Notes: a model not told the origin generated them from the letters alone. Shown: positions 43,280-53,165, counted from the stretch's first letter. The stretch is DNA of 64,000 nt from CAZMRF01 sp964568735 (GCA_964568735.1 CAZMRF010000011.1:1-64000); one strand, 5' to 3'. Numbers and translations: made by a program.

Positions 43280-44392
43280 ATGAACTCAGTCCGCGGCGGC
43301 GTTCCAAGAAACCTCAGAGGTTTCCTTGTCGTCCTCTTGAGCGTCGCGGGCCCTGCCCTCCCGGCGGCTGCGGATGAGAGCGATCGAGAAATCGTGCGCG
43401 GTCCCTATGTGTTCTCGGTCCGCGGGGGGGCTCAGAGCGACTCGGCCTCAGCGGGAGCCGACGGCCGGGTGGACTTCCTGAACCCGGCCATCAACATCCA
43501 CCTCTTCGCCACATACGACCGGCTCGACGACGGGCGAGGAATCGGGGAAATCGACGATCAGAGGTACGGTGGCGGGCTCGCGCTGTCCCACACCTTCTCC
43601 GGCCGGGTGAACCTCTTCGCCGGCGGCTCCGCCATCAGCGAGCTCGACGAGAGCTTCTCGCACGCCTATCTCGGAGGAAAAGTCAGGTTCGGGGACCACG
43701 CCATCGTCTCGGCCTCCTACGGCTTCGGGCTCGGCGACCCCAGGGAGATCACTGCGGGCACGGCTCGATCGCTTCTCGCCGAGGCGGTGAACTGGGGCAA
43801 GCTCGGCGTTGTCCTGGTCGGCGGTAACGGCTGGAAGGGAAGCTTCCTCTACAGGCTCACCGATCCGGGAGAGGAGAGCATCTCCGGTGCCGAAGGGAGC
43901 CTGTCCTATCCCGTGACCGATGCGTTCACGATCGGAGTCGCCGGTGACAGCGATATCACGACCGAGGAGGGCGTGGACAGGAACTGGCGAGGATATGTGG
44001 TCGCCAGCTACGCCTTCGGCGGGCAGAAGGGCACACCAATCGAGATCGCCCTCGAGAAGAACGACCCGGTGGCCTACCCGGTCGTTCTCCGGATGGAAGG
44101 GAAGGCTCCCGCCGCCGGAGGCGGCGTCCCCCTGACCATCTCCCCAACGAGCCCCATGGTCGGCGGGTGCAGCGCGGGCTCCGTCATCTTCACGGCGAGT
44201 GGAGGTGCGCCGCCCTACACGTGGTCGAGCAACGGGCAGGGCAATTTCATCCCCGACTACCAGGGGGACAACACCATGGCCTACTGGGACGACTCATCCG
44301 ACGACTACTGCGGCGGTGGGGCCTTCCAGGTGACCCTCATGGACTCCGCGGCGGGGAGCGCCGTCGCGGACGTGACTGTCACCGGCTCCTGA
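43280..44392 (+). CDS. Putative outer-membrane beta-barrel protein with C-terminal Ig-like domain
   Basis: 370 residues with a signal peptide (FLVVLLSVAGPALPAAADE). Residues about 45-270 alternate short amphipathic strands ending in aromatics (INIHLFATYDRL, YGGGLALSHTF, VNLFAGGSAI, IVSASYGFGL, YVVASYAFGG), the pattern of a small outer-membrane barrel. Residues about 290-370 form a beta-sandwich (PLTISPTSPMVGGC, ASGGAPPYTWSSNGQG) resembling a bacterial Ig-like repeat with two cysteines. No known family was identified. Together with its neighbours it suggests a locus of secreted and surface proteins. Confidence 0.65.
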   Translation: MNSVRGGVPRNLRGFLVVLLSVAGPALPAAADESDREIVRGPYVFSVRGGAQSDSASAGADGRVDFLNPAINIHLFATYDRLDDGRGIGEIDDQRYGGGLALSHTFSGRVNLFAGGSAISELDESFSHAYLGGKVRFGDHAIVSASYGFGLGDPREITAGTARSLLAEAVNWGKLGVVLVGGNGWKGSFLYRLTDPGEESISGAEGSLSYPVTDAFTIGVAGDSDITTEEGVDRNWRGYVVASYAFGGQKGTPIEIALEKNDPVAYPVVLRMEGKAPAAGGGVPLTISPTSPMVGGCSAGSVIFTASGGAPPYTWSSNGQGNFIPDYQGDNTMAYWDDSSDDYCGGGAFQVTLMDSAAGSAVADVTVTGS

Positions 44393-44405
44393 CACCCGGG
44401 GGTCG

Positions 44406-44487
44406 CAGGCGCACCCGCCTGTCACACGCCGACTCCCTCTGGTTCGGATCTGGTCTCGGTCGGTCACCAGGTGATCGGGGATCCGAA
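44406..44487. terminator. Hairpins between convergent genes
   Basis: CAGGCG/CGCCTG (44406-44411 and 44416-44421) form a tight stem just after the barrel-protein gene. TTCGGATC/GATCCGAA (44443-44450 and 44480-44487) form a second stem around a 29-base loop. They probably terminate both converging transcripts. The loop contains CCAGGTGATC, partly like the 47.4- and 49.8-kb repeats. Confidence 0.5.
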
Positions 44488-44594
44488 GCCGGGTCACTCC
44501 CGCCGATCGAGCGGGCACCTTCCACTGTCCCTGCGACCAGCTGCCAGCGCTCGAAAGCCCACGTCGAGATCAGGCCATCCTGAAAGGCGGACAG

Positions 44595-47129
44595 CTACTT
44601 CACCTCCAGCACGACGGCGTCGCTCAGCTGGCCTGACTTCGCGCCCGCGCTTTTCCCATAGACCTTGATGTACAGATTCGGGTTCGCATTTGCGCACACC
44701 CGGCTCCACTTCTTTGCCTTGGGCGTCCAGGAAGGCGACTTCAGCAGCTTGTCGCCGCTGGTGTAGAGCTGCTTCTTGTCAAAGCTCGGATCCCACGAGA
44801 TGAGCACGCGCCACCGGTCGTAGTTCTGTGTGGACCATGTGATCGTTGGCGGCAGCCCTCCGCAGAGGCCGGTGCCGTCCAGCGGAGCCGTGATGGTCAT
44901 GTCGCACGCGTCCCCGCCGTCCGCGTTCCCATCGCTGTTCGCCTGGGAGGGGTTGTAGGCGAGGGGGCAGTTGTCGCAGGTGTCACCGAACCCGTCGGAG
45001 TCCTCGTCGTCGAAATCCTCGTCCCTCGCTCCATCGCAGTCGTCGTCGAGGCCGTCGCAGATCTCGGCCGCTCCCGGGTGCATCGCCCCGTCGGCGTCCT
45101 CGCAGTCGCCTCCACCCAGAGGACAGACCGGAGGCAACCCGACGACGGGCATCCCGGCGGCGCAGTAGCCGTCTCCGTCACCATCGCACCCCTCGTCGAT
45201 CAATCCGTTCGCGTTGTCGTCCTGACCGTCGCAAGTCCGCTCGAGCGGCGGACCATACTCCCATGTGTCGGCGAGGAGCGAGCTGATGGAACTCACACCT
45301 CCGAACAGGACCACCTGGCTCCGCGCGCTATCGTAGGCCAGCGCATGACCGACGCGGATGGACGGGCTTACCGCGGCCGTGACGTCCACCCATGCCGTGC
45401 CGTCCCACTCCCACGTGTCCGCAAAATAGGTTCCACCGGCGAAGCCTCCGAACAACACCACCCGTTCCCGGGCACTGTCGTAGGCCAGGGCATGATAGAT
45501 ACGGGCGGACGGGCTCACGACGGGCGTGACGTTCATCCACACGGAGCCGTCCCACTCCCACGTGTCCGCAACATAGGTTGCACCGGCGAAGCCTCCGAAC
45601 AACACCACCCGTTCCCGGGCACTGTCGTAGGCCAGGGCATGATAGGAACGGGCGGACGGGCTCACCCCCGGCGTGACGTTCATCCATGCGGCGCCGTCCC
45701 ATTCCCACGTGTCGGCAGGGGCGCCTCCGATGCCGTACCCGCCGAACAAGACCACACGACCGCGAGCGCTGTCGTAGGTCAATGAATGAACGATTCGAGC
45801 AGGCGGACTCACCGGCGGCGTGACGTTCACCCAGACAGCGCCATCCCATTCCCACGTGTCGGCAAGGGCGCCGCCGCTGCCGTAGCCACCGAACAGGACC
45901 ACCCGGCCGCGCGCGCTGTCGTAGGCCAGCGCATGACTGTAGCGGGCAGGCGGGCTCACCGCGGGCGTGACGTTGCTCCACGCGGCGCCGTCCCACTCCC
46001 ACGTGTCGTCAAGACGCTTTCCCGAGCTGCTGGCCTCGGAGCTGCCCCCGAACAGGACCACGCGCCCGCGAGCGCTGTCGTAGGCCAGGGCATGCGACCA
46101 CCGGACAGGCGGAATGAGCGCAGGCGTGACGTCCACCCAGGAGGCACCATTCCACTCCCATGTGTCGGTAAGGAGAGAGAGGGTGTAGCCCCCGAAGAGG
46201 ACCACGCGCCCCCGTGAGGTGTCGTAGGCCATGGCGGGAGATCCTCGTCCCAGTGGGCTCACCGCGGGCGTGACCTTCACCCATGCAGTTCCGTCCCACT
46301 CCCACGTGTCGGTATAGAGGACGGGGGTTGCAGACGGGGGCTCGGATTCCCCTCCGAACATGACCACGCGCCCCCGCGCGCTGTCGTAGGCGAGGCCATG
46401 TCTGGATCGGGAGGGCGGGCTCGACGCGGGCGTGACGTTCACCCACGCGGTGCCGTCCCATTCCCACGTGTCGGCGAGATCGCCGATGTAGGGTCCCCTT
46501 CCACCGAACAGGACCACGCGGCCGCGCGCGCTGTCGTACACCAGGGCATGAAAGTATCGGGCGAGCGGGTTCACCGCGGGCGTGACGTTCACCCATGCCG
46601 TCCCGTCCCACTCCCACGTGTCATCCAGATAACCCCTGTTGGCCCCCCCGAAGAGGACCACCCGCCCCCGCGCGCTGTCGTAGGCCATGGCGGGAGCTTC
46701 GCGTCCCGGCGGGCTCACGGCGGGCGTTACATCCACCCACGTGGTGCCATCCCACTCCCATGTGTCGGCAGGGTAGTCCCCGTAGGGGGGCCGCCCTCCG
46801 AAGAGGACCACGCGCCCCCGTGCACTGTCATAGGCCATGGCATGACCGGAACGGGCAGGCGGGCTCACCGCGGGCGTGACGTTGACCCACGAGGCGCCAT
46901 CCCACTCCCACGTGTCGGCCAGGTAACCGTCCTGGTTGCCTCCCCCGAACAGGACCAAGCGCTCCCGCGCACTGTCGTAGGCCATGGCATGACCGGCGCG
47001 GCCGGGCGGCTTCGGACCAACGAGTTCCCACCCGACAGAGGCAGCCACAGGGCTCGTGGCGAGCAGCAAAGCTGAGACGAGGAGGAGAGCGGCTCGCAAG
47101 TGCTTCCATAGCGGGGCGCGGACGGTCAT
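44595..47129 (-). CDS. Secreted Kelch-repeat protein with MopE-like and thrombospondin-3-like repeats
   Basis: 844 residues from the ATG at 47129 (GGAGG upstream). A signal peptide ends ATSPVAASVG. Twelve Kelch units of about 49-52 residues follow, each with (Y)DSAR.RVVLFGG then ADTWEWDG..WV.VTP and a R..HA motif; twelve units would make two six-bladed propellers. The C-terminus has MopE-type metal-binding repeats (CDGQDDNANGLIDEGCDGDG), a type 3 repeat (CDNCPLAYNPSQANSDGNAD) and a final module at 744-844 shared with the cupredoxin protein. The repeats are nearly identical at the DNA level, including a 65-base exact copy at 45434 and 45581, so they expanded recently. It is likely an extracellular binding protein. 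Confidence 0.9.
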   Translation of the reverse strand: MTVRAPLWKHLRAALLLVSALLLATSPVAASVGWELVGPKPPGRAGHAMAYDSARERLVLFGGGNQDGYLADTWEWDGASWVNVTPAVSPPARSGHAMAYDSARGRVVLFGGRPPYGDYPADTWEWDGTTWVDVTPAVSPPGREAPAMAYDSARGRVVLFGGANRGYLDDTWEWDGTAWVNVTPAVNPLARYFHALVYDSARGRVVLFGGRGPYIGDLADTWEWDGTAWVNVTPASSPPSRSRHGLAYDSARGRVVMFGGESEPPSATPVLYTDTWEWDGTAWVKVTPAVSPLGRGSPAMAYDTSRGRVVLFGGYTLSLLTDTWEWNGASWVDVTPALIPPVRWSHALAYDSARGRVVLFGGSSEASSSGKRLDDTWEWDGAAWSNVTPAVSPPARYSHALAYDSARGRVVLFGGYGSGGALADTWEWDGAVWVNVTPPVSPPARIVHSLTYDSARGRVVLFGGYGIGGAPADTWEWDGAAWMNVTPGVSPSARSYHALAYDSARERVVLFGGFAGATYVADTWEWDGSVWMNVTPVVSPSARIYHALAYDSARERVVLFGGFAGGTYFADTWEWDGTAWVDVTAAVSPSIRVGHALAYDSARSQVVLFGGVSSISSLLADTWEYGPPLERTCDGQDDNANGLIDEGCDGDGDGYCAAGMPVVGLPPVCPLGGGDCEDADGAMHPGAAEICDGLDDDCDGARDEDFDDEDSDGFGDTCDNCPLAYNPSQANSDGNADGGDACDMTITAPLDGTGLCGGLPPTITWSTQNYDRWRVLISWDPSFDKKQLYTSGDKLLKSPSWTPKAKKWSRVCANANPNLYIKVYGKSAGAKSGQLSDAVVLEVK

Positions 47130-47583
47130 CGATACCTCCAGAGAAGAACTATCGCGGGATCCCCGGGCGGAGGATCGAGGGCATGTGTGTCGGCCTGAAT
47201 CCCGGCGCCCAGATCGGGAACGCGAGGCAGTTCGAGTCAGCGGCCATCCGCTCCGAATCTGATGCGGACGGCCGTGCGACACTCCCCCTGCCCTCCCGGC
47301 TTGAGCTCCCCTTGAGATGATGGCCAGAATACCGAGAGCCATATGGCCAGTCAATCCACGCATCGAGACCTGCGATCCGCCGCGCGGCTGGCTCCCCAGG
47401 TGGATCGGGGTAAGAACCGGAGAGAGGGGTTCGTACTTGGCGGCGGCTGATGAGCAGGCCGATTGTGCTACGAGTTTCTACACGCCCCCGAACTTCGGGT
47501 GAGCGCTCTCATCGGCCTCCCACGACCCCATCCTCTCGAGAATTGGAGCCTCCGGCAATCCCGGCGCGGTTCACAACAGCCTG
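47130..47583. other. Non-coding stretch with repeat copy A
   Basis: 454 bases between the Kelch and ankyrin genes, with no credible ORF. Composition becomes more AT-rich to the right. It contains the direct-repeat copy at 47386-47406, described separately, and no recognisable promoter or terminator. Confidence 0.4.
47386..47406 (-). repeat. tRNA-3'-end-like direct repeat, copy A
   Basis: GGCTGGCTCCCCAGGTG (47386-47402, plus strand) is exactly repeated at 49763-49779. On the minus strand the repeat reads CTGGGGAGCCA, the 3' end of the degraded tRNA-Asn at 53.2 kb, including CCA. The flanking GATC and a CAAGTNCGAACC segment upstream on the minus strand are also shared with copy B. Confidence 0.6.
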
Positions 47584-49122
47584 TTACCGACTTGCTGACA
47601 CCCTAATGTCCTGAAACAACTGCGTGGCCATGCTCTCGACCAGCTTGCCGTCGTCAGCGCTGGCGTCGTTCTCGGCCAAGACGAACACTACGAGGCTCCC
47701 TTGTCTTGCCACGATGCTCGCAATATTGGTGTCGAATGCATCGTCTCGAGTCGGTCGGCGCCCTTCCGCCTTGACAAGGAGAGACCCCTTCTTGACACGA
47801 TAGACCCTCATGAGCGCATTACCGTACTTGGTGTCCAACGAAGATTCTCGGGCGATCTCCGGAAGTCCGCCCAAATCGGTTCTCCATCCCATGAGCGCCG
47901 CTTCGGATATGTTCCTCAGCACCGTCTGCGGATCGTCTCTGTCCATATCGGACACCCCCGCCGGTGGCATCACTCTTGCCCCTACGACGAGATATTCCCC
48001 AAAGTCGTCCACGTGAAACATCACCTTGTCGTACTGCATGTCGCCCTTGGTGTCGAGGGCGGTAACTTCGTAAGGGAGGCCGGCGAGGTTGGGCGCTCTG
48101 GGAACAGTCATCGAAAGAACGCCGTTCGGGCCGGTGTACTCGCGTCGGCGTCCCTCAAGCAGTGCCTTGGTCTGTTGTTCGCGTTCCTGAAGGACTGCCT
48201 TGGTCTGTGGGTCCAGGTTGGCCAGCTGAAGATGGGGATACAAGACTGCGTAGTCCTCAGCGGTGCGCCCGCATCGATCTCGTGCCTTCGCATCCGCGCC
48301 CGCATCCAACAGCATCGTCATGATGCCATGGTTGTGCTGCGATGCCGCATTCATCAGAGGGGTTTCCCCGTTGAGTGTCTTGGCATTCAGATCAGCGCCC
48401 CGGCCGATCAGAAGTTTCACGATGCGTTCACGACCGTCCTCCGTTCCTGGTGATCCTACGCTCACTGCCGAGTAGAGCAAACTTTCGCCGTCAAATGTAG
48501 ATAAACTGCACTGCCAGCGCTTGAGAGTGTCGTCAATCCTGTTCGGCTTCAGATCTCTTCGGGGCACTGTGACTTGTAGGGATTCCCGTTCACTCACCCG
48601 TTGATCTGCGAAGACAATTCCCTCAACCGGGTGTGTCATGTTCGGATTCGCTCCGTGACTAAGAAGCAACTCGGCCATTTCAACGTCGCCGAAATTGAGC
48701 ACGACGCTAAACGCTTCGAAGTCGTCGCGCGGATTGGCGCCTCGTTCCAGCAGCAGCTGAACCATCTCAACCTTACCCGATATCACAGCTGCTTTGAGTG
48801 GAGTCGACGCTCCCATGATTACGGTCAAGTCTCCAGAGATACGCGGATTGGGATCGGCCTTATGGTCGAGGAGCAACTTCACCAGTTCTAACTGGCCTCG
48901 TTGCGCCGCGGCAAACAGAGCACAGCCGGAACCTGCGTTTACGTCTTCGCCTTCCTTCACAAGTTGGATCGCGCGATCCACATCGTCAGACACGATGGCT
49001 TCGCATATCGGGCTTGGACGAGATTCATCCCTAGCCACTTGACTGTTAGCACCACTCGGAAAAGACATTGTCAACAGTGCACAGACAGCTCCGGCAGAGA
49101 TCGGACGTCTGAAGTCGGTCAT
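47584..49122 (-). CDS. Secreted ankyrin-repeat protein
   Basis: 512 residues from MTDFRRPISAGAVCALLTMS at 49122 (GGAG 8 bases upstream; an upstream in-frame start is less likely). A signal peptide ends near SGANSQ. Ankyrin repeats fill about 35-290: ALFAAAQRGQLELVKLLLDH, PLKAAVISGKVEMVQLLLER, VEMAELLLSHGANPN, and TPLMNAASQHNHGIMTMLLD. The C-terminal 200 residues form an unassigned domain (FGEYLVVGARVMPPAG and YGNALMRVYRVKKG). The gene is markedly lower in GC than its neighbours (about half in parts), a sign of recent transfer. It sits alone between repeat copies A and B. Confidence 0.88.
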   Translation of the reverse strand: MTDFRRPISAGAVCALLTMSFPSGANSQVARDESRPSPICEAIVSDDVDRAIQLVKEGEDVNAGSGCALFAAAQRGQLELVKLLLDHKADPNPRISGDLTVIMGASTPLKAAVISGKVEMVQLLLERGANPRDDFEAFSVVLNFGDVEMAELLLSHGANPNMTHPVEGIVFADQRVSERESLQVTVPRRDLKPNRIDDTLKRWQCSLSTFDGESLLYSAVSVGSPGTEDGRERIVKLLIGRGADLNAKTLNGETPLMNAASQHNHGIMTMLLDAGADAKARDRCGRTAEDYAVLYPHLQLANLDPQTKAVLQEREQQTKALLEGRRREYTGPNGVLSMTVPRAPNLAGLPYEVTALDTKGDMQYDKVMFHVDDFGEYLVVGARVMPPAGVSDMDRDDPQTVLRNISEAALMGWRTDLGGLPEIARESSLDTKYGNALMRVYRVKKGSLLVKAEGRRPTRDDAFDTNIASIVARQGSLVVFVLAENDASADDGKLVESMATQLFQDIRVSASR

Positions 49123-49908
49123 GTTTATCACTCCATTCGAAGGTTCCAATAGGCAATCATGAAGGGAATTATCTAGACCGAAGCCACCCTGGGTTGCGAA
49201 CGTGCCACCGAACGCCCAGCCTCAGCGGCGGCCGGCGCGCAACCGAGGAAGGACAACCGGCCCCCGGGAGAAGGCGCACCCGGCCGTCGGCTGCATGCGG
49301 TCAGGCACCTTCTGCACCAGGATTCTGAAGGTCGTAATCATCTGCTTGCGTATCATTCCAGCTACAGACCTCGCACACAGAGGCGTAGGGCGCCGTTGTG
49401 CTTCGCTCGGTGACCTGCCCCCCCTGAGACTGGTCCAGGCCCAAAGGGTAGTCTGGGGAACAACTCCCAGACAGGAGGGCTGGGCCAGATTCTGGGGGGC
49501 AGGTCAGTCCCTCCCGAGGGCAGTGCGAATGCACCTCAAGCTGTCAAACGAGCTTCCCCGATCTAGAGGTCGGAGAGCGTTTGCCACCCAGATTCCGTGG
49601 TCAGGACGTCCTTCGGAGGGCTCTCCCGTTTTCAGGTCCACCACCTGGAGCTCGGCGGTTGGGGAGTCCGGATGTCGGCGTTCCACGCGCGAAGGAGCTC
49701 CGACCAGGTCTCCCCGGCCGGGGCTCTTTCGATGAACGCCCCATCGACTCGGGGCTGATGAGGGCTGGCTCCCCAGGTGATCCGAGTCCCGAGAACGATC
49801 TCGACTCAGGACTGAGATCGCCTGGGGACCAGGTGAGCGGAGGTTCGAACTTGAGTGAATCGTGCTCGCGCAGCCGATTACGCCCGTCCCGCTCCGCACA
49901 ATCTCCGC
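49123..49908. other. Non-coding stretch with repeat copy B and decayed terminator
   Basis: 786 bases between the kinase and ankyrin genes. Small open frames here lack coding character. It holds a hairpin GTCTGGG/CCCAGAC (49451-49472), a degenerate stem at 49696-49725 (8 of 10 pairs), repeat copy B at 49763-49782, and an inverted partner GATCGCCTGGGGA at 49816-49828. Confidence 0.45.
49763..49828 (-). repeat. tRNA-3'-end-like direct repeat, copy B, with inverted partner
   Basis: GGCTGGCTCCCCAGGTGATC (49763-49782) repeats copy A over 17 exact bases. TCCCCAGGTGATC (49770-49782) pairs with GATCGCCTGGGGA (49816-49828) at 12 of 13 positions, giving an acceptor-stem-like hairpin. On the minus strand it is followed 41 bases later by a stem that aligns with the terminator behind the tRNA-Asn relic. 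Confidence 0.6.
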
Positions 49909-52585
49909 TCAGCGGCTCTCCATCTTTTCGGTCCAGTCAATCACCACCGAGATGGGTGAGAGGGCGGCCGATTCGAGCGCGGAGTTGATCAGAATCCGTT
50001 GGCCGTCTGCAGAGATGTCGTAGGCGTAAACGTCGAGCGCCGAGACGAACTCGCGAGGCCTGGCCTGGAATAGCTCGATCGCGGGTCCCAGCTCGAGACT
50101 CTCACCCAATCGGACCTCGCGGACCATCAGCTTGTTGTCGGGAGTGAAGTAGAAGATCTCCCTTCCGTCGCGGCGCCACCGCGGCTGGGAGCCGCCAGCC
50201 ACCGAGACCTGCCATTTCCNNNNNNNNNNCACTCGAACCGGTGCTTGTTCCCGAAAAGGAGGTCAGGTACACCTCCGTTCGACCGGTCTCGTCGGATGAG
50301 TAGGCGACCCATCCTCCGTTCGGGGAGAACTGACCTTCCCGCTCTTCGAATCTCGTTTCGAGGAAGGGGATGGGCTTGCGCTCGCCCTCCGTCGGCAGGA
50401 GCAGGAGATCCCAACCGGTCGCTCCCCGCAGGGCGCTGAAGATGATGAAACGGCCGTCGGGAGACCAGTCATTGGCCTGAATACGGTTATCCGCGGCCAG
50501 GAGCAGTTCCATCGAGCCCTTTCCGCTTGCAGGCTTCTGGTAGAGATTCCCGGGGCCTCCAAGCAGGGAGAAGAAGGCGATCGTGCCCGCGTCGGGCGAC
50601 CAGACGGGAAGAGCCTCCAGGGCCGCGTCGAAGGTGAATCGCAGGAGGTTTCCCGAGTCCGTTTCCATCGTCCAGATGTCGATGCTGCCAAGCGGATCGA
50701 CGATGTCCACGGCGAGCCTCTTTCCGTCAGGCGAGAGCCGGGGATTGGAGTACTCGAGGGGATCACCCAGCGTCGAGAGCTTCTTGCCAGCCCGGTCGAA
50801 CCAGGTCAGGCTGGCATGGCCCGTGGCCGAACTGCCCTGGTACACCAGGGTTCCCGTCTGTGAAACCGAAAAGGCGGCATGCGCGATCGTCCCCACCCGC
50901 GCGATCTCCGCCGAGAGAGGGATCGGATCTCCATGGATCTCTCCCCGGTCAGCGTCGAACGGATGGGCGACCAGCCCCCCTTTCCGGACGTAAAGAATGT
51001 AGCCGGGCGGCGCGTAGGCGACGCTCGAGGCCACCTGGACCAGCAGCTTCCTCTCGTCCGAGTCGAGCGATCCGAGGTAAATCGCGTTCGCCTCGGACCT
51101 CCCACCGAAGTTGGCCCCCAGATAGAGGAAATGGCGCCCGTCGGGGAGGAAGCAGGGCCACCGGTGACTCGTCTCGCCATTCGCCTCGTCGAGCTTCGTG
51201 AAAGGCGTCGCCACGCCACCCGCCGCGGAAACGCGATAGAGCCCTGTCGCGTTCGCGTCCGGAGAGAAAACGATGACGCCGTCGCGATTCCAGGTTCCGC
51301 CGCGCCCGGTGCGCGCGTCGGTGATTGTCTGGACGGTCTCGCGAGCGATCTCGATCCTCTTGAGTTTTCCGTCCGCGAAGAACCCGATGGAGTGGCCGTC
51401 GGGCGACCAGAACGGATAGGAAGCGCCTGTCGTGTCGTTGAGCGGCCGCGCGTTTCTCGACCCCACTTCGTGGATCCAGAGGACATTCCGGCCCACGGTC
51501 GGCGACGTCGCGACGAATGCGAGCATCGTTCCGTCGGCCGCCAGAGCGAGATCGCGGGAGGTGACGGGCAGCACGGCGGAGAAATGTCGCGCCTGCTGAG
51601 GAAGTGAGGGGCCGCGCCTCCCCGCGATCGCGGAGACGAGGCCAGCGAGGAGCACGAGCGCCAGGAGCACCCAGGCGATTCGCTCGCGCGAGGCGAGCCG
51701 GGCGCCCGAGGGCGCCGCCGTCTCCGCTTTCGAGCCGGCTTGTTCGATCCACGCCAGCTGATGGGAGAGATCCCGGGCGGTCTGCCATCGCTTCTCGGGG
51801 TCTTTCGCCAGGCAAGTCCGGATGGCGTGATCGAGCGCCGGTGGCGTCATCGGCTTGACCGCGCTGAGGGGCTCCGGCTCTTTCTCGATAATCGCGGAGG
51901 CCACACTCAGCGGGCTTTTCCCATCGAAGGCCCGCTTGCCGCATGCCATCTCGTAGAGGACCGCGCCGAGAGAGAAGATGTCGCTCCGGGTGTCCACCTC
52001 CCTGCCTTCAACCTGCTCCGGCGACATGTACTGGAAGCTGCCCACGACGACCCCCTCCTCGGTGAGAGCCTGCTCCCGCGTCTCGAACGAGGAGGCCTCT
52101 CCAAGGGGAGCGACAGGCTTGGCCAGCCCGAAGTCCATCAGCCGGGCGCCGGATTTCGTCAGCATGATGTTGCCCGGCTTCAAATCGCGGTGCGCCACCC
52201 CGCTCCGGTGAGCCTGCTCGAGGCCTTCGCAGATCTCTATCCCGAGTCTGAGCACCTGCTCCAGCGGCAGGGCGCCCTTGCGGAGACGCTGGGCGAGGGT
52301 CTCCCCCTCCAGATACTCCATGACGAGGAAGGCGATGCCGTCCTGGGAGCCGACGTCGAAGAGCCGGCAGATATGGGGGTGGTTCAGGGAGGAGATGGTC
52401 TTCGCCTCGCGCTCGAACCTCTCCCGCGCCGCGGGCTTGTCGGAGAGATGCGCAGAGAGGACCTTGATGGCGACCGTTCTTTCCAGCCTCGTGTCACGCG
52501 CCAGGTAGACCTCTCCCATGCCGCCTGCCCCGAGCAGATCGAGGATCTCGTAGGGGCCAAGCCGGTGTCCGCGGGTGAGAGGCAT
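49909..52585 (-). CDS. Ser/Thr protein kinase with TolB/WD40-like propeller (copy 4), interrupted by assembly gap
   Basis: The N-terminal part (52585 to the gap) encodes about 785 residues, and the C-terminal part (50219 to 49909) about 103. Kinase domain at about 10-270: LLGAGGMGEVYLARD, VAIKVLSAHL, HRDLKPGNIM (D134), DFGLAKP, GSFQYMSPEQ. A TM helix is at about 308-328 (WVLLALVLLAGLVSAIAG). The propeller has blades of the ARLSPDGKRLAVDIVD and IPFLETRFEEREG kind. Across the gap the coding frame changes if ten N are taken literally; KWQVSVAGGSQPRWRRDG after it is the standard continuation, so the true gap must be a multiple of three. It belongs to a different subfamily from the 26-32 kb pair. 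Confidence 0.9.
50220..50229. other. Assembly gap (10 N) inside kinase gene
   Basis: Ten N separate SGTSTGSS from KWQVSVAGG of the propeller. Frame analysis of both sides shows the missing length must be divisible by three, so ten is a placeholder. A gene caller would report a false truncation and a separate small ORF here. Confidence 0.9.
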
Positions 52586-53134
52586 AGAGGAGGAGTGCTA
52601 CGGACAGCCCGGCGTGGCGTCGTCCTCGCCGTCATAGAGGAGTGTGTCGAGGGCCCCCGGAACCGGGGTCATCAAATCATGCTCCAAGGTTTCACCAGCA
52701 GGCACGCGGGGAGAGCGTGAGGCCTGAGTGCTGGACCCGGATTATACCGCTCCGCGAAAAGAATCCTCTTCGAGCTGGGCACCCGCTCAGACTTCTTCGA
52801 TGTCGGCCGTGGGCTCAGTACTACATGGAGTATGACCTTCCGGAATCCCGGCTCACCGGCTTCCAACTCACGCTGCGGCGGAGCGAAGCGATTCAGGTCG
52901 AGGTCATTGACGCGCCGAGTCGACTCCCCCGGCAGATTTCAAGCCGAGAAGGACGCGCCCCGCCGCATCGGTGAAGTTTGAATAACAGGCGGAACTCGCG
53001 CCATGGCGGCGATCGCTCCGGCAACAAGGTCATGAATGGATAGGGATTTCCAAAGCCCTACCCGCCATCGGACCCCGCAGATCTGGTTGTCATCGACCCT
53101 CGATTCCAGTTGTCGATGATCAGCGAGAATCGAA

Positions 53135-53165
53135 AACCCCGGCCGAGTCTCCCCTGGCCGGGGTT
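53135..53165 (-). terminator. Intrinsic terminator downstream of tRNA-Asn relic
   Basis: AACCCCGGCC (53135-53144) pairs perfectly with GGCCGGGGTT (53156-53165) around an 11-base loop. Read on the minus strand, the stem is followed by TTCGATTC. It lies 67 bases past the relic's CCA end, the usual place for a tRNA terminator. Confidence 0.75.

Noticed and set aside
44950..47100. Regularly spaced similar sequences resembling a CRISPR-like or satellite array
   Set aside because: The period (about 150 bases) and reading frame match Kelch units of the encoded protein; there are no short repeats with unique spacers.
49202..49735. Plus-strand open frame of 177 codons upstream of the kinase gene
   Set aside because: Composition is Arg/Pro-rich without motifs, and it runs through the decayed terminator region.
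52642..52974. Plus-strand open frame of 110 codons between kinase and tRNA relic
   Set aside because: No start signal, no domain; the phrase MEYDLPESRLTGFQLTLRRS looks gene-like, but not enough for a call.
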